Source of the DNA: Streptomyces agglomeratus
GTDB lineage: Bacteria; Actinomycetota; Actinomycetes; Streptomycetales; Streptomycetaceae
Length of the DNA stretch: 64,000 bases
NCBI RefSeq assembly: GCF_001746415.1
Contig: NZ_MEHJ01000001.1
Span: forward strand, 7,384,501 to 7,448,500
Direction of reading: 5' to 3'
Positions 9,640 to 19,415 of this stretch are shown one piece after another. The translations under genes were made by a program, and so were the position numbers. The notes under the pieces were generated by a model, which was given only the letters and a program-made list of their open reading frames with translations, had not been told where the DNA came from and did not search any database. Positions within the stretch are counted from its first letter, which is position 1. The number at the start of each line of letters is the position of its first letter.

Positions 9640-9658
9640 TTCAAGCACATTCGTCGGC
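9640..9658 (+). promoter_or_regulatory. shared leader element upstream of cold-shock gene 2
   Basis: TTCAAGCACATTCGTCGGC matches the element at 6222-6240 at 14 of 19 positions. It lies 84 bp before the csp start. Confidence 0.4.
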
Positions 9659-9742
9659 ATTCTGTACCGGCGGGCCCCCTTTCCTCCGGCGCGCTTCGGC
9701 GGCGGGGAGGCGACGGCCGCCGCCGCTCCAAGGAGGTACGAC

Positions 9743-9943
9743 ATGGCTACTGGCACCGTGAAGTGGTTCAACGCGGCCAAGGGCTTCGGATTCATCGAGC
9801 AGACGGACGGCGCCGAGGTGTTCGCCCACTTCTCACACATCGCCGATCGGGACCTCTTCTCGCTGCTCGAAGGGCAGAAGGTGCACTTCGACGTCATGCA
9901 CGCCGCACGCGCCCCGTACGCGGAGAACATCGTCACGGCCTGA
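9743..9943 (+). CDS. cold-shock protein (CspA family), second copy
   Basis: 66 residues with RNP1 KGFGFIE and RNP2 EVFAHFS. The first 36 bases around the start are identical to the first csp gene, but the C-terminal half differs (DRDLFSLLEGQKVHFDVMHA), so the paralogs have diverged in the loop that tunes nucleic-acid binding. An AAGGAGG Shine-Dalgarno lies upstream. Likely cold or stress induced, monocistronic. Confidence 0.95.
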   Translation: MATGTVKWFNAAKGFGFIEQTDGAEVFAHFSHIADRDLFSLLEGQKVHFDVMHAARAPYAENIVTA

Positions 9944-10292
9944 CTGCGTCAGTGCTTCACGGAGCACCGGGCCCGCTCCCTGCTTCTGCTGCGCAGGCGT
10001 GACGCGGAGCGAGTGCGTCGCGCAGCCGGCCCGGCGCCACGCGCTCGTCCCTGCCGCCGTCAGCGCCCCCTGGTCGCACCGGCGTGCGCTGCGGCATATG
10101 CCGCAGGAAGAAACGCTCCTCCGGTTCCGAACGGGCGATCGCCCCGGCATCCGGCACGGAAATCACGTACGCCTCTGCATAGTTGTGGGCCATTGGACCG
10201 GAAGTTCGGGTTACCGAATTCTTCCGTCCTCCGGCTGCCCCAGGGCCGCCGTGAAATGAGCGAGACGAGACTCCAGCAGAGACGGAGCAACA
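9944..10292. other. intergenic region
   Basis: About 350 bp with no supported gene on either strand. It should hold the promoter of the I36-like gene and the csp terminator. No clear hairpin was identified. Confidence 0.4.
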
Positions 10293-11564
10293 GTGTCCAG
10301 CGAAAAGGGCGCCAAGCCGTATGTCATCCACGGCAGTGGGCAGGACAAATGCCCCAGCGATTCCTTCTGTCTGTTTGCCGACATCAAGTACAACACGTCC
10401 GGAAAACAGGACAGCATCCTCGTCATTCCGGCCAACGCAACGGCGAACAACTTCAGTGAGCACGGCTTCACGCACAAGGACGACGGTGTGAGTGCCGTCG
10501 TCAACAACACCGGAAAGGACAACTTCCTCTTCACCAAGACCGACCAGGGCGGTGACCGGCTCTCGGTCCCCGCGGGTACCTCGATCGCGGACCTGACGCA
10601 GAAGAAGCTGCCGTCGAGCCCCAACGGGACGTGGAACGACCGGGCGCAGTCCGCTCTCGCGCACAACGAGCCCGTCCCCCTTCCCGTCATCACCGAGCCC
10701 GCAGCCGACGCCCAGGTCCAAAGCCGCCGGCAGACCATCAGCGGCACAGTCGGCGCCAGTGTCGGGAGCGTGGAGCTCTTCGACAACAAGACCCCGATCG
10801 CCACATGTCCGGTCGCTGACGGCAAGTGGAAGTACACCCCGGACTCGGACTGGACGATCGGTCAGCACGACCTGTCCGCCGTCGCCATGCGCGGCGGCAC
10901 GGGATCCGGCAGGGCGTACCGCCGTTTCTACGTCACGCTGCCCAGCCCCGTCGTGGAGATCCGGTCTCCGAAGGACGGCGCGAAGGTGGACAGCGCGATC
11001 TCCATCGACGGCATCGCTTTCAACGCCGATACGGTCGACGTCGCCGAGGGAGGAACTCAGCTCGGTTCCGTTCCGGTGGCGAACGACAGGTGGAGTTTCT
11101 CCCGTGCGGGTGGCTGGACTCTCGGCAGCCACAGCGTGACCGCCGTGTCGGTCAGGGGCGGCCAGAAATCGGATATGGCCAAGGTCGGATTCACCGTGGC
11201 CAAGAGGAATCTCACGGTCAAGTACAAGCTCCGGCAGGAACCTTGGCAGGACTGGGAGACGCAGAAGTACATCTACCCCTTCAGCATCACACTGAGCGCC
11301 GGTGAAACCGACGTCAAGCGCTGGCGGGTGGGGTTCGGACAACTGCCGTCGGGGACGGTTCTGTTCAAGGACTTCGTCAACAGCTTCTGGGGTGTGATCA
11401 CCGAGGACGGCTCCCACGGGGCTGTCCTCCTGGGCTCCCCGGCCAAGGGCAGGTACATCGTGCCGGCCAGGAATTCCCTGAACATCGACATCCAAGTGCT
11501 CTTCCCGGCCAAGGACGAAGCGAACAAGAAGCTCTACGGACTCTTCGCCGAGGACTGGAGCTGA
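10293..11564 (+). CDS. peptidase-inhibitor I36-like plus Ig-like repeat protein
   Basis: 423 residues from a GTG with GACGGAG upstream. Residues about 18-95 resemble the inhibitor family I36 / beta-gamma-crystallin-like module (CPSDSFCLFADIKYN, later SAVVNNTGKDN). Two Ig-like repeats follow (about 125-215 and 216-305), each with a GKW or DRW strand and a G(Q/S)H turn. The C-terminal 110 residues form another beta-rich domain that looks carbohydrate-binding. Such architectures are normally extracellular, yet no signal peptide is visible at this start or upstream. Role could be protease inhibition or adhesion; this is inference. Lys and Asn use is higher than in neighbours. Confidence 0.85.
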   Translation: MSSEKGAKPYVIHGSGQDKCPSDSFCLFADIKYNTSGKQDSILVIPANATANNFSEHGFTHKDDGVSAVVNNTGKDNFLFTKTDQGGDRLSVPAGTSIADLTQKKLPSSPNGTWNDRAQSALAHNEPVPLPVITEPAADAQVQSRRQTISGTVGASVGSVELFDNKTPIATCPVADGKWKYTPDSDWTIGQHDLSAVAMRGGTGSGRAYRRFYVTLPSPVVEIRSPKDGAKVDSAISIDGIAFNADTVDVAEGGTQLGSVPVANDRWSFSRAGGWTLGSHSVTAVSVRGGQKSDMAKVGFTVAKRNLTVKYKLRQEPWQDWETQKYIYPFSITLSAGETDVKRWRVGFGQLPSGTVLFKDFVNSFWGVITEDGSHGAVLLGSPAKGRYIVPARNSLNIDIQVLFPAKDEANKKLYGLFAEDWS

Positions 11565-11747
11565 AGAAACCCGCATCCGGCACGGAGCGGTCCGACGGTG
11601 CGGGTTCCGGTGCTGACGCGGGTGTCGGTTCCAGTGGGGCTGAGCCGACATCCTTGGCACAGGCCGGAAGGCATCCGCGCGCCTGCATGGGGATGACAGG
11701 CGCGTAGGAGTGAGAATCCGCGCCACAAGGTCCTGCCGGGGAGCGGT

Positions 11748-11779
11748 TGAGGGCCACGCACGGCGGTGCGTGGCCCTCA
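11748..11779. terminator. hairpin in the 11.6-11.9 kb gap
   Basis: A perfect 14-bp stem (11748-11761 with 11766-11779, TGAGGGCCACGCAC left) has a GGCG loop. The 11565-11947 gap otherwise shows no gene. It separates convergent transcription units. Confidence 0.75.
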
Positions 11780-11947
11780 GCAAGGCGGTCCAGCAAGTGC
11801 CCGCCGCCGCACGGCGTCACGGTCTCGCCGAGCCGGAGACGCGCGGACTCCAGGGCCGACACGCCTCGTTGCCCCGCGTTCCGCCCGGTCGCCGTCGACG
11901 GGTCAGGGGCTGGACGTGGAGCTCGGCCCGCCCACGGCGCGGCCGGC

Positions 11948-12307
11948 TCACTTGCCGCTCAGCTCGTTCGCCGCCTGCTCCACCGCGTCCAGCGAACACG
12001 CCAGCGCTTCCTGCGACGCGGCTCGGGCCTCCCGCCATCTCGCCCGGCCGTACCCGGCGAACGCCAGCGCACCGGCCCCGTACGCGGCCGCCAGCACCCC
12101 GGCCACGCGCTGCGCCGGCCACACGCGCTCCAGCGCGCGTATCACCGATTCCTGTGCCGCGAGCAGTGCCAGCACTCCGAGTACTCCGCCCGCGCCCAAC
12201 GCGGCCGATCCCCGGCGCCCCTCGGCCACGGCGGCCAGCAACTCCGCCTTGACCTGTGCAACGTCCTCACGTACCAACGCGATCACATCCTGAGACAGTT
12301 CCTGCAT
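11948..12307 (-). CDS. holin-X-like (phage holin superfamily III) membrane protein
   Basis: 119 residues from the ATG at 12305-12307 with GGGGAAAG upstream. A helical N-terminus (ELSQDVIALVREDVAQVKAEL) precedes two hydrophobic helices (about residues 36-56 and 68-88). A charged C-terminal helix follows. This order matches actinobacterial holin-X proteins, which are widespread chromosomal genes and not evidence of a prophage. Role uncertain; membrane stress or permeability is sometimes proposed. Single gene here. Confidence 0.75.
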   Translation of the reverse strand: MQELSQDVIALVREDVAQVKAELLAAVAEGRRGSAALGAGGVLGVLALLAAQESVIRALERVWPAQRVAGVLAAAYGAGALAFAGYGRARWREARAASQEALACSLDAVEQAANELSGK

Positions 12308-12440
12308 GACTTTCCCCGTACCCCTGACACAGCCGGGCACGCGTCGGACGTGGTGGGGGGACTCCGGGCGGGGCGTGGACCGGCACGTCCTCAGCCGTGC
12401 CCGTGCGCCAGGTACCGCGGGATGATCCGAGCGCGACGCG

Positions 12441-13672
<1,232 letters not shown>

Positions 13673-13676
<4 letters not shown>

Positions 13677-14080
13677 TCCGTGACGGTGGGATGTGCGGCC
13701 AGGAAGGGGCGTACCTCAAGCCACTCGTGGATCGGCTTGCCGCCCGCCCCGGGGGCGGCCGACAGCTCTCCGGCCAGCTCGACGGCGCGCTCGTAGCTGT
13801 CCACGTCGATCACCATCCAGCCGGCGATGAGGTCCTTGGTCTCGGCGAACGGGCCGTCGGTGACCGGCGGACGCCCCTCGCCGTCGTACCGTACGAACAT
13901 CCCCTCGGGGGCGAGCGCCTGACCGTCGACGAATTCGCCGGTCTTCTCGAGCCGGGCCGCGAAGTCGTTCATGTACTGCACGTGGGCCGAGATCTCCTCC
14001 GGCGTCCACTGGTCCATAGGTACGTCGTTGACCGGAGCCGGGGCGCCGCGGTAGTGCTTGAGCAGCAAGTACTTGGCCAT
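13673..14080 (-). CDS. DGPF / YCII-related domain protein, ECF42 partner
   Basis: 135 residues from the ATG at 14078-14080 with GGAG upstream. It has a YCII-type fold (MAKYLLLKHYRG, then LIAGWMVIDVDSYERAVELA) and the diagnostic DGPF motif in VTDGPFAETKD. DGPF proteins are the conserved neighbours and typical targets of ECF42 sigma factors. Function is unknown, though YCII relatives are small enzymes or ligand binders. It is the first gene of a two-gene operon with the sigma factor and has an ECF42-type promoter upstream. Confidence 0.92.
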
Positions 14081-14136
14081 CGTGGTTCTCCTCGGTGCTG
14101 GTGCGACCCATTCATTGTGGTCGCGTTCACTGCGGG

Positions 14137-14163
14137 GACGGAGCCGGTCACGCTTTCTCGACA
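14137..14163 (-). promoter_or_regulatory. ECF42-type promoter for the DGPF-sigma operon
   Basis: On the minus strand TGTCGA (14158-14163) and CGTC (14137-14140) are separated by 17 bp, about 57 bp before the DGPF start codon. Reported ECF42 target promoters have TGTCGA at -35 and CGA/TC at -10, so autoregulation is likely. Confidence 0.75.
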
Positions 14164-14258
14164 TCGCCGTCGGCACGGTTTTGCGCCGACTGGCTCAAGA
14201 GGTTCCCAAGAAGTTACTGACCCGTTCGGTAGCGGCCGTCGTGGGCGGGCACCCCTTA

Positions 14259-15115
14259 GAGACCATCTCATTTGGTTACACCGGTATTCTGTGGGTCATG
14301 GTGGGGATCGTTGAGCGGCTGGTGCCGGACGAGCTGTGGGAGTTGTTCCAGCGGGTGGTGCCGGAGGCGCCGTCGCGGCCGCAAGGTGGTGGCCGGCGGC
14401 GGCACGGTGACCGGGAGGTGCTGGCCGCGATCGTGTTCGTGGCCACGTCGGGCTGCACCTGGCAGCAGTTGCCTTCCGCGTCGTTCGGCCCGTCCGGGGC
14501 GACGGCCCACCGGCGGTTCTCGGAGTGGTCGAAGGCCAGGGTGTGGGCCAAGCTCCACCGCCTGGTCCTCGACGAACTCGGGGCTCGTGGCGAGCTGGAC
14601 TGGTCGCGGTGCGCGATCGACTCGGTGAACATGCGAGCCCTGAAAAGGGGGACCTGACAGGTCCGAATCCTGTCGACCGGGGCAAGTACGGCTCGAAGAT
14701 CCACCTGATCACGGAACGCTCCGGTCTGCCCATCTCCGTCGGAATCTCCGGGGCCAACCTGCATGACAGCCAGGCCCTGATCCCTCTCGTGAAGGGCATC
14801 CCGCCGATCCGCTCGCGCCGTGGCCGACGGCGGCGCAAGCCTGGCAAGCTCCACGCCGACAAGGGCTACGACTACAACCACCTGCGACGATGGTTACGCG
14901 GGCGAGGCATTACCCACCGCATCTCCCGCAAGGGAGTTGAGTCCTCACAACGCCTGGGCCGCCACCGCTGGACCGTGGAACGCACGATGGCATGGCTCGC
15001 TGGATGCCGCCGCCTCCACCGCCGCTACGAGCGCAAAGCCGACCACTTCCTGGCCTTCACCAGCATCGCCTGCACCCTCATCTGCTACCACAGACTCGCC
15101 AAACGAGATGGTCTC
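14259..15115 (+). mobile_element. IS5-family insertion sequence, complete
   Basis: Terminal inverted repeats read GAGACCATCTCATTTGG at the left and GAGACCATCTCGTTTGG (reverse complement) at the right, one mismatch in 17. TA flanks both edges, consistent with a two-base target duplication. Length is about 860 bp. It lies about 95 bp beyond the -35 of the ECF42 promoter and 43 bp from the stop of the next gene. Confidence 0.85.
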
Positions 15116-15118
15116 TAA
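14298..15118 (+). CDS. IS5-family DDE transposase, two frames joined by -1 shift
   Basis: Frame one runs 14298-14657 and ends in ALKRGT. The rest, LTGPNPVDRGKYGSK onward, is in the -1 frame to 15118. Slipping back one base on the AAAA at 14643-14646 gives ALKKGDLTGPNP, the expected family sequence. DDE residues are the Asp in AIDSVN, the Asp in NLHDSQ and the Glu in WTVERTMAW. Programmed -1 frameshifting is known in IS5-type elements, so it may be functional; a one-base loss is the alternative. The product would be about 273 residues. Confidence 0.85.
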
Positions 15119-15157
15119 GCGCTTGCTCAGCCTATGTCAGTCGAAGTTACTCATCGG

Positions 15158-16372
15158 TCACCCGGTCTGTCCAGAGTCCGAGTCTGTGATCCAGCGCCGT
15201 TCGGCGGAGTCGTGCACGTACGCCGGCCTCCCCCTGGTCCCGCTCGTGCGGAACGGCTTCCCGCCGTCCGTGATCCGCACCGTCCCCGTACGGCCCCCGG
15301 CGCTCCACTCCAGCTCCAGGTACCAGCGGCAGTCGCAGCCCGCCGTCCGCGCGGAGACCAGCAGCTCCTCGGGGTCGGAGGAGGTGACCTTGTACGGGAA
15401 GGAGACGGCCGGGATCTTCCGGACCTCGGCGCCGGAGGCGTCAAGGCCGTCGACGGGCCTCGCGAGCGGGCGCGGCCGGTCGAGGTCCACGGCGAAGTGG
15501 CGCGGGGTGACGGCGCCGCCACAGCCGTTGTCCATCCGGTACGCGTTCCACGGCAGCGGCGCGGCGCGGTCGACCACGCGCACGTGCAGGGCATGGAGGA
15601 CGACGGCGTCGGACGGCGACCGGCCCTGGACCGTGATCCGCACCAGCGCCTCCCCGCCGTGCACGGCACCGTGCGACCCGGCCCACGCCCCGGAGTCGGC
15701 CGCGACCGGCGGCGGGGCGACCGCGCGGGGGGCCCGGTCCACGAGGTAGGTGTGCCCGCAGCCGCCCTCCCAGAGCTGGGAACCGATGCTCCAGGTGAAG
15801 GGGAGGGGGGGCGCGGTCCGCCCCGGAGCGGTGGAAGCGGGAGCGGGGGCGGAAGCCGTACGGGTGGGGTGGCCGAGCAGGGCGGCGGCGAGGGCGAGCA
15901 CGACGAGGGCGACGGCGGCGGCGACGAGGAGGGGAGCGGGGGCGCCACGACGGGGGCGGGCGCGGGGCGCCTCCGGCGCGGACGGATCCGCGGCGGACGG
16001 GTCCGGCGCGGTCGGGTCCGGGGCGGGGCCGGGGCCCGGTTCCGGCGCGGACGGTTCCGGGTTCGATTCCGGCGCGGCCGACACGGCCGGCACAGGCGTG
16101 GGCGCGGGCGAGGCCGCTCGGCGGCGGGCGCGGTCCGCCTCCGTCCAGGCCGCCTCCAGGGCCCGCCGTTCCTCCTCGTCCGCCCCGCACAGCAGGGCGA
16201 GGCGGTCGACCACGGGGAACTCCTCCGGGACGGTCGCGCCCGAGCAGTAGCGGTGGAGGGTGGACGCGCTGACGCTCAGCCGCCGGCCCAGCGCCTCGTA
16301 ACTCCTCCCGTCCCGCGCCTTCAGCGCGCGCACGAGCCCCGCGAACTCCTCGACGGCGGCGTCCTTCGGCAT
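15158..16372 (-). CDS. membrane-anchored XRE-type regulator
   Basis: 404 residues from the ATG at 16372, preferred for GAGGGGGA five bases upstream; an in-frame ATG nine codons earlier lacks a site. A helix-turn-helix lies at about 25-50 (SYEALGRRLSVSASTLHRY). A Pro/Ala linker spans 88-145, one transmembrane helix is at 146-167, and an extracytoplasmic domain of about 230 residues contains cysteines (GGCGHTY, DNGCGG, AGCDCRWY) that could form disulfides. This is a one-component sensor design: DNA binding inside, sensing outside. Its likely target is the divergent secreted-protein gene at 16540. Confidence 0.85.
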   Translation of the reverse strand: MPKDAAVEEFAGLVRALKARDGRSYEALGRRLSVSASTLHRYCSGATVPEEFPVVDRLALLCGADEEERRALEAAWTEADRARRRAASPAPTPVPAVSAAPESNPEPSAPEPGPGPAPDPTAPDPSAADPSAPEAPRARPRRGAPAPLLVAAAVALVVLALAAALLGHPTRTASAPAPASTAPGRTAPPLPFTWSIGSQLWEGGCGHTYLVDRAPRAVAPPPVAADSGAWAGSHGAVHGGEALVRITVQGRSPSDAVVLHALHVRVVDRAAPLPWNAYRMDNGCGGAVTPRHFAVDLDRPRPLARPVDGLDASGAEVRKIPAVSFPYKVTSSDPEELLVSARTAGCDCRWYLELEWSAGGRTGTVRITDGGKPFRTSGTRGRPAYVHDSAERRWITDSDSGQTG

Positions 16373-16539
16373 TCCATCCCCCTCGACCCTGCGTCCCATC
16401 CTTCACGTCCTTGCACGTCAGCGGGGGTGGAATGGTTCCGGGACGGCTGGTGGGCGCGTGATCGTTGCAGCCGGCGGGCGCCGGCCCCACGCTGGTTGAG
16501 CACTGACCGAACGAACGACCCGACGGGGGATCCACCACC

Positions 16540-17145
16540 ATGAACAAGCTCCGCACCGCACTCGCCACCGCAGCCGCTGCCGCACTGGGCCTCGCGGCCC
16601 TCGCCACAGCCCCGGCGCAGGCCGCTGCCCAGCCCGCCTTCCTCGCCGCCTCCCAGATGCCGCCGTCGTCGACGCCGTGGACCGCCACCCAGGTCTTCAC
16701 CGGCGTCCCGGAGAACGGCGGCGTCCTCTGCGCCCCGTACAAGATCCCGGCGCAGAACACCCGCTACCGCGAGTTCAGCACCGAGCTCGACACCAACGGC
16801 GTCCAGGTCACCACCGTCGCCCGTACCGAGGCCGACGCCGTGAAGCTGGTCGACACCCTCCGCGGGGCCCTCGCCGGCTGCGGCCCCCTGCTGGAGCAGC
16901 AGAACCCGGGCCTGCAGGCCGTCAGCGCCTCCCACGGCAAGCTCGCCGTCGAGGAGGGCGCCTGGGTCTACAGCCTGGACACCGCCGACCCGCAGATCGG
17001 CATCTCCGACATCCACCTGTTCTCCGTCGGCCGCGACGGCCGCACCGTCACCCTCGTCCGCTGGGGCCAGATGGGCGACCTCGAGGACGCCCCGCTGACC
17101 GCCTTCCGCACCACGACGAAGACCGCCGTCAACAAGCTCCACTGA
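16540..17145 (+). CDS. secreted protein of unknown function
   Basis: 201 residues with a clear Sec signal peptide (1-29, cleavage after AQA). The mature part contains two cysteines (VLCAPYK and LAGCGPLL) and regularly spaced strands resembling PknH-type extracellular sensor or lipoprotein domains, but I cannot assign a family. A 167-bp gap separates it from the divergent membrane XRE regulator. The pair may act together at the cell surface. Codon use is extremely GC-rich and fits the genome. Confidence 0.8.
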   Translation: MNKLRTALATAAAAALGLAALATAPAQAAAQPAFLAASQMPPSSTPWTATQVFTGVPENGGVLCAPYKIPAQNTRYREFSTELDTNGVQVTTVARTEADAVKLVDTLRGALAGCGPLLEQQNPGLQAVSASHGKLAVEEGAWVYSLDTADPQIGISDIHLFSVGRDGRTVTLVRWGQMGDLEDAPLTAFRTTTKTAVNKLH

Positions 17146-17239
17146 CCCGGGGGCTCCCCCGAGGGCTGACCACAGCTCGACAGTGGCGCGGCCGGAACCC
17201 GGGCGCGCCGTTGTCGTGCCCACCTGCTCCGCCGGCGGC

Positions 17240-17315
17240 GACCACTTCCTGGCCTTCACCAGCATCGCCTGCACCCTCATCTGCTACCGCAGACTCGCCA
17301 AATGAGATGGTCTCT
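17240..17315 (+). mobile_element. solo right end of the same IS5-family element
   Basis: 76 bp match the right end of the IS at 15040-15115 with only two differences. The match ends at the same GAGATGGTCTC terminus and has the same orientation. No other part of the element is present. Confidence 0.85.
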
Positions 17316-17394
17316 TAGGTCCAGGGGAGAGTATCGGCCGCAAGATCGCTGCTCGGGGCGCAACGTCCCGGCGTCCGGCGACGTCATTCAGGAC

Positions 17395-17853
17395 ATGATC
17401 GAATTCCTCGACTCCGCCGGCCTCGACGACGGCGAAGAGACCGTGCGGCCCGGCCCGTGGTGGCGTCATGCCCTCTGGGTGGTGGGCATCACCGCCCTCG
17501 GTGTCGGCCTCGGCTGGGCGGTCGCCCTCTTCCGTATCGGCCCCGACACATACGGGTTGCCGTCCGCCGCCACCGGGGCGGCATGGCCGTATCTGACCGC
17601 TTGGGCTGCGACCGGCCTGGCGGCGGCAGCCGCACTGCGGGCCGCCGCCGCCAGGGTGCCGGTCTACGCGGCGGGGCGGATCGCCGGCGGGCTCACGCTC
17701 CTGGGCACCCGGCTCTCCCTCGGCTGGCGGCCGGAGGCACCGGTGCTGGCCGCGATGGCTGCGGCGGCACTGACCGCTACGGCCGTCTGGTGCGCTCTCG
17801 CGCTGCGCTCCCGCCACCGAGCCGACGCCGGGCGGGTGACATCCGGCGGCTGA
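17395..17853 (+). CDS. integral membrane protein, unknown function
   Basis: 152 residues from the ATG at 17395 (MIEFLDSAGLDDG). Longer forms starting in the IS remnant are unlikely. Four hydrophobic helices are visible (about 22-44, 58-80, 90-105 and 118-138), with a short acidic N-terminus and a basic C-terminus. No conserved motif recognised. The Shine-Dalgarno is weak, so the start is uncertain. It is immediately downstream of an IS scar and convergent with the next membrane protein. Confidence 0.6.
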   Translation: MIEFLDSAGLDDGEETVRPGPWWRHALWVVGITALGVGLGWAVALFRIGPDTYGLPSAATGAAWPYLTAWAATGLAAAAALRAAAARVPVYAAGRIAGGLTLLGTRLSLGWRPEAPVLAAMAAAALTATAVWCALALRSRHRADAGRVTSGG

Positions 17854-17928
17854 GGGACAGGTGTGGGCCGGCCGCGAGCCGCTCGGTACGGGCATCTGTT
17901 CGGGCATCCGTTTTGGGCGTCCATCAGG

Positions 17929-18747
17929 TCACTGCGGCGTGACGCCGGGGGCTTCCGGGCCCGGTTCGCGAGCCGGCGGTGCGGACGGTGGTGGCGTCTC
18001 CGGCGCGGCAGGGGCCTGGGGCTGGTCCGGTGGGTCGCCGGCCGGGGCCTCGACGGTGGGCAGTCCGGCCCGGGCCCTGACCATCTCTGCCTCGGCGCGC
18101 AGCAATTCGGCCCGCGCACGGACCATGTCGGCATCGGCCTGGCCGCGGGCCGAAACGTACTTCGCGAAGGCGGTGACGCTCACGCCGACGAGAGCGCCGA
18201 TGGCTGTGCCGAGGCTGACAATGGTGGTGACGACGGCCGGCGTGTCGGAGGGGCCGAGACGCCCGTGCGTCTCGTAGCTGCTCAGCAGTGCCCGCACGCC
18301 GGCGGTGGCGAGCACCAGCAAGACTCCCGCCACCACGCAGACGATCACCGCCGCGCGTATCCACGGTGGTGTCTCGCGGTGTCCGTCCGGCGCACGTCCG
18401 GATGTGGGGTGCGACCGCGGCGCCGGTCCGCTGCGGTTCTGCCGGTGCGTTGCGCCTCGGGGCCGTACGAGCACTGCGCTCGGCGTGCGGCCGTCGCCCA
18501 CGAGGGGCCATGACACCCACAGAACGCCCACCCACACGACCAGTCCGGCGATGGCGAAAGCGCCCCGCACGACGGGGCTGACCCACTCGAACGTGAAGTA
18601 CGCGAAACCGGTTAAGGACAGGGACATGATCCCGATGGCGCGAGCCAGGTTCTTCCGCCCGCCGGCCAGGGAGCGCAGCCCCACGGCCCCGAGCAGGACG
18701 AATGAGACCGGAGCGAAGTATTCGAACATGATCGTACGGCCTGACAC
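17929..18747 (-). CDS. integral membrane protein with coiled, proline-rich tail
   Basis: 272 residues. Hydrophobic helices lie at about 9-25, 36-56, 63-80, 131-153 and 170-190. A heptad-rich segment with repeated MVRARAELLRAEAE follows, and the last 50 residues are Pro/Ala rich. No enzyme motif is recognised. The C-terminal Pro-rich tail suggests a cytoplasmic docking segment (inference). An alternative start at 18729 (MFEYFAP) is possible. Confidence 0.7.
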   Translation of the reverse strand: MSGRTIMFEYFAPVSFVLLGAVGLRSLAGGRKNLARAIGIMSLSLTGFAYFTFEWVSPVVRGAFAIAGLVVWVGVLWVSWPLVGDGRTPSAVLVRPRGATHRQNRSGPAPRSHPTSGRAPDGHRETPPWIRAAVIVCVVAGVLLVLATAGVRALLSSYETHGRLGPSDTPAVVTTIVSLGTAIGALVGVSVTAFAKYVSARGQADADMVRARAELLRAEAEMVRARAGLPTVEAPAGDPPDQPQAPAAPETPPPSAPPAREPGPEAPGVTPQ

Positions 18748-18888
18748 GCTGCCCCCTTCGATGCCCTGTCCTGTCGACAGGTGCGATGCGCCGATGATCC
18801 GCGTACGAAGAAGCTACAGCGAGGGCCGACACCGGTTGGCGCGGCGCCCGTTGGGCCGGCCGGCCGTGTACTCCGCAGCAAAGGCACG

Positions 18889-18908
18889 TGCAACCTACTG
18901 GTTGCGCC
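18889..18908. promoter_or_regulatory. ArsR-type operator 1
   Basis: GTGCAACC-TACT-GGTTGCGC, an inverted repeat with seven of eight arm positions matching. It lies 61 bp before the SRPBCC start codon. Confidence 0.7.
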
Positions 18909-18920
18909 TGACTTTGCTAT

Positions 18921-18940
18921 GTGCAACCCTGAGGTTGCAC
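18921..18940. promoter_or_regulatory. ArsR-type operator 2
   Basis: GTGCAACC-CTGA-GGTTGCAC, a perfect 8-bp inverted repeat. It is 32 bp (about three helical turns) from operator 1, on the same face of the DNA. Confidence 0.75.
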
Positions 18941-18968
18941 CTAATGTCGACGGTGGAGGAGTCACCTC

Positions 18969-19415
18969 ATGAGCGAGGACCGGATCGAACGTGAAACCCT
19001 GATCGAGGCACCCCTGGACCGCGTCTGGTCCCTCGTGGCGGAACCCGGTTTCTGGGTGTCCGACACGGCCGGCCTGTCCGGCACGGTGGCCAGGGAGGGC
19101 GAGTCGATGGTGGCGAAGAACGCGAAGTACGGCGACTTCCCGGTGCGGGTGGAGAAGGTCGAGCCGCCGACGTACCTGGCGTACCGCTGGGCCAGCGCGT
19201 TCCCCGGACAAGAATTGCGCGAGGACAACAGCACCCTCGTGGAGTTCACGTTGACCGAGGAGGGCGACAAGACACGGTTGCGCGTGGTCGAGAGCGGGTT
19301 CGCGGCGCTGGCCGGGCCGGATCACGTACGCAGTCAGGCGGTGAAGGACAACACCGACGGCTGGCCCCAGGTGCTCGACGCGCTCAAGAAGCGCGCCGAA
19401 CCGTCATCCGCGTGA
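18969..19415 (+). CDS. SRPBCC (AHSA1-type) domain protein
   Basis: 148 residues with the START/SRPBCC fold signature: ETLIEAPLDRVWSLVAEPGFW at the start, YLAYRWA in the middle and an amphipathic C-terminal helix. These proteins bind hydrophobic ligands in a deep pocket. GGAGGA lies upstream. It overlaps the following ArsR gene by four bases (GTGA). The SRPBCC-ArsR pair is a common bacterial operon in which the regulator represses both genes, consistent with the two operators upstream. Confidence 0.9.
   Translation: MSEDRIERETLIEAPLDRVWSLVAEPGFWVSDTAGLSGTVAREGESMVAKNAKYGDFPVRVEKVEPPTYLAYRWASAFPGQELREDNSTLVEFTLTEEGDKTRLRVVESGFAALAGPDHVRSQAVKDNTDGWPQVLDALKKRAEPSSA

Noticed and set aside
9957..11783. 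A 608-codon open frame on the minus strand
   Set aside because: It is antisense to the I36/Ig protein, has no domain, and reflects high GC. The plus-strand frame has clear conserved domains.
11948..12307. Holin-like gene as sign of a prophage
   Set aside because: Holin-X proteins are ordinary chromosomal genes in actinobacteria, and no phage structural or lysin gene is nearby.
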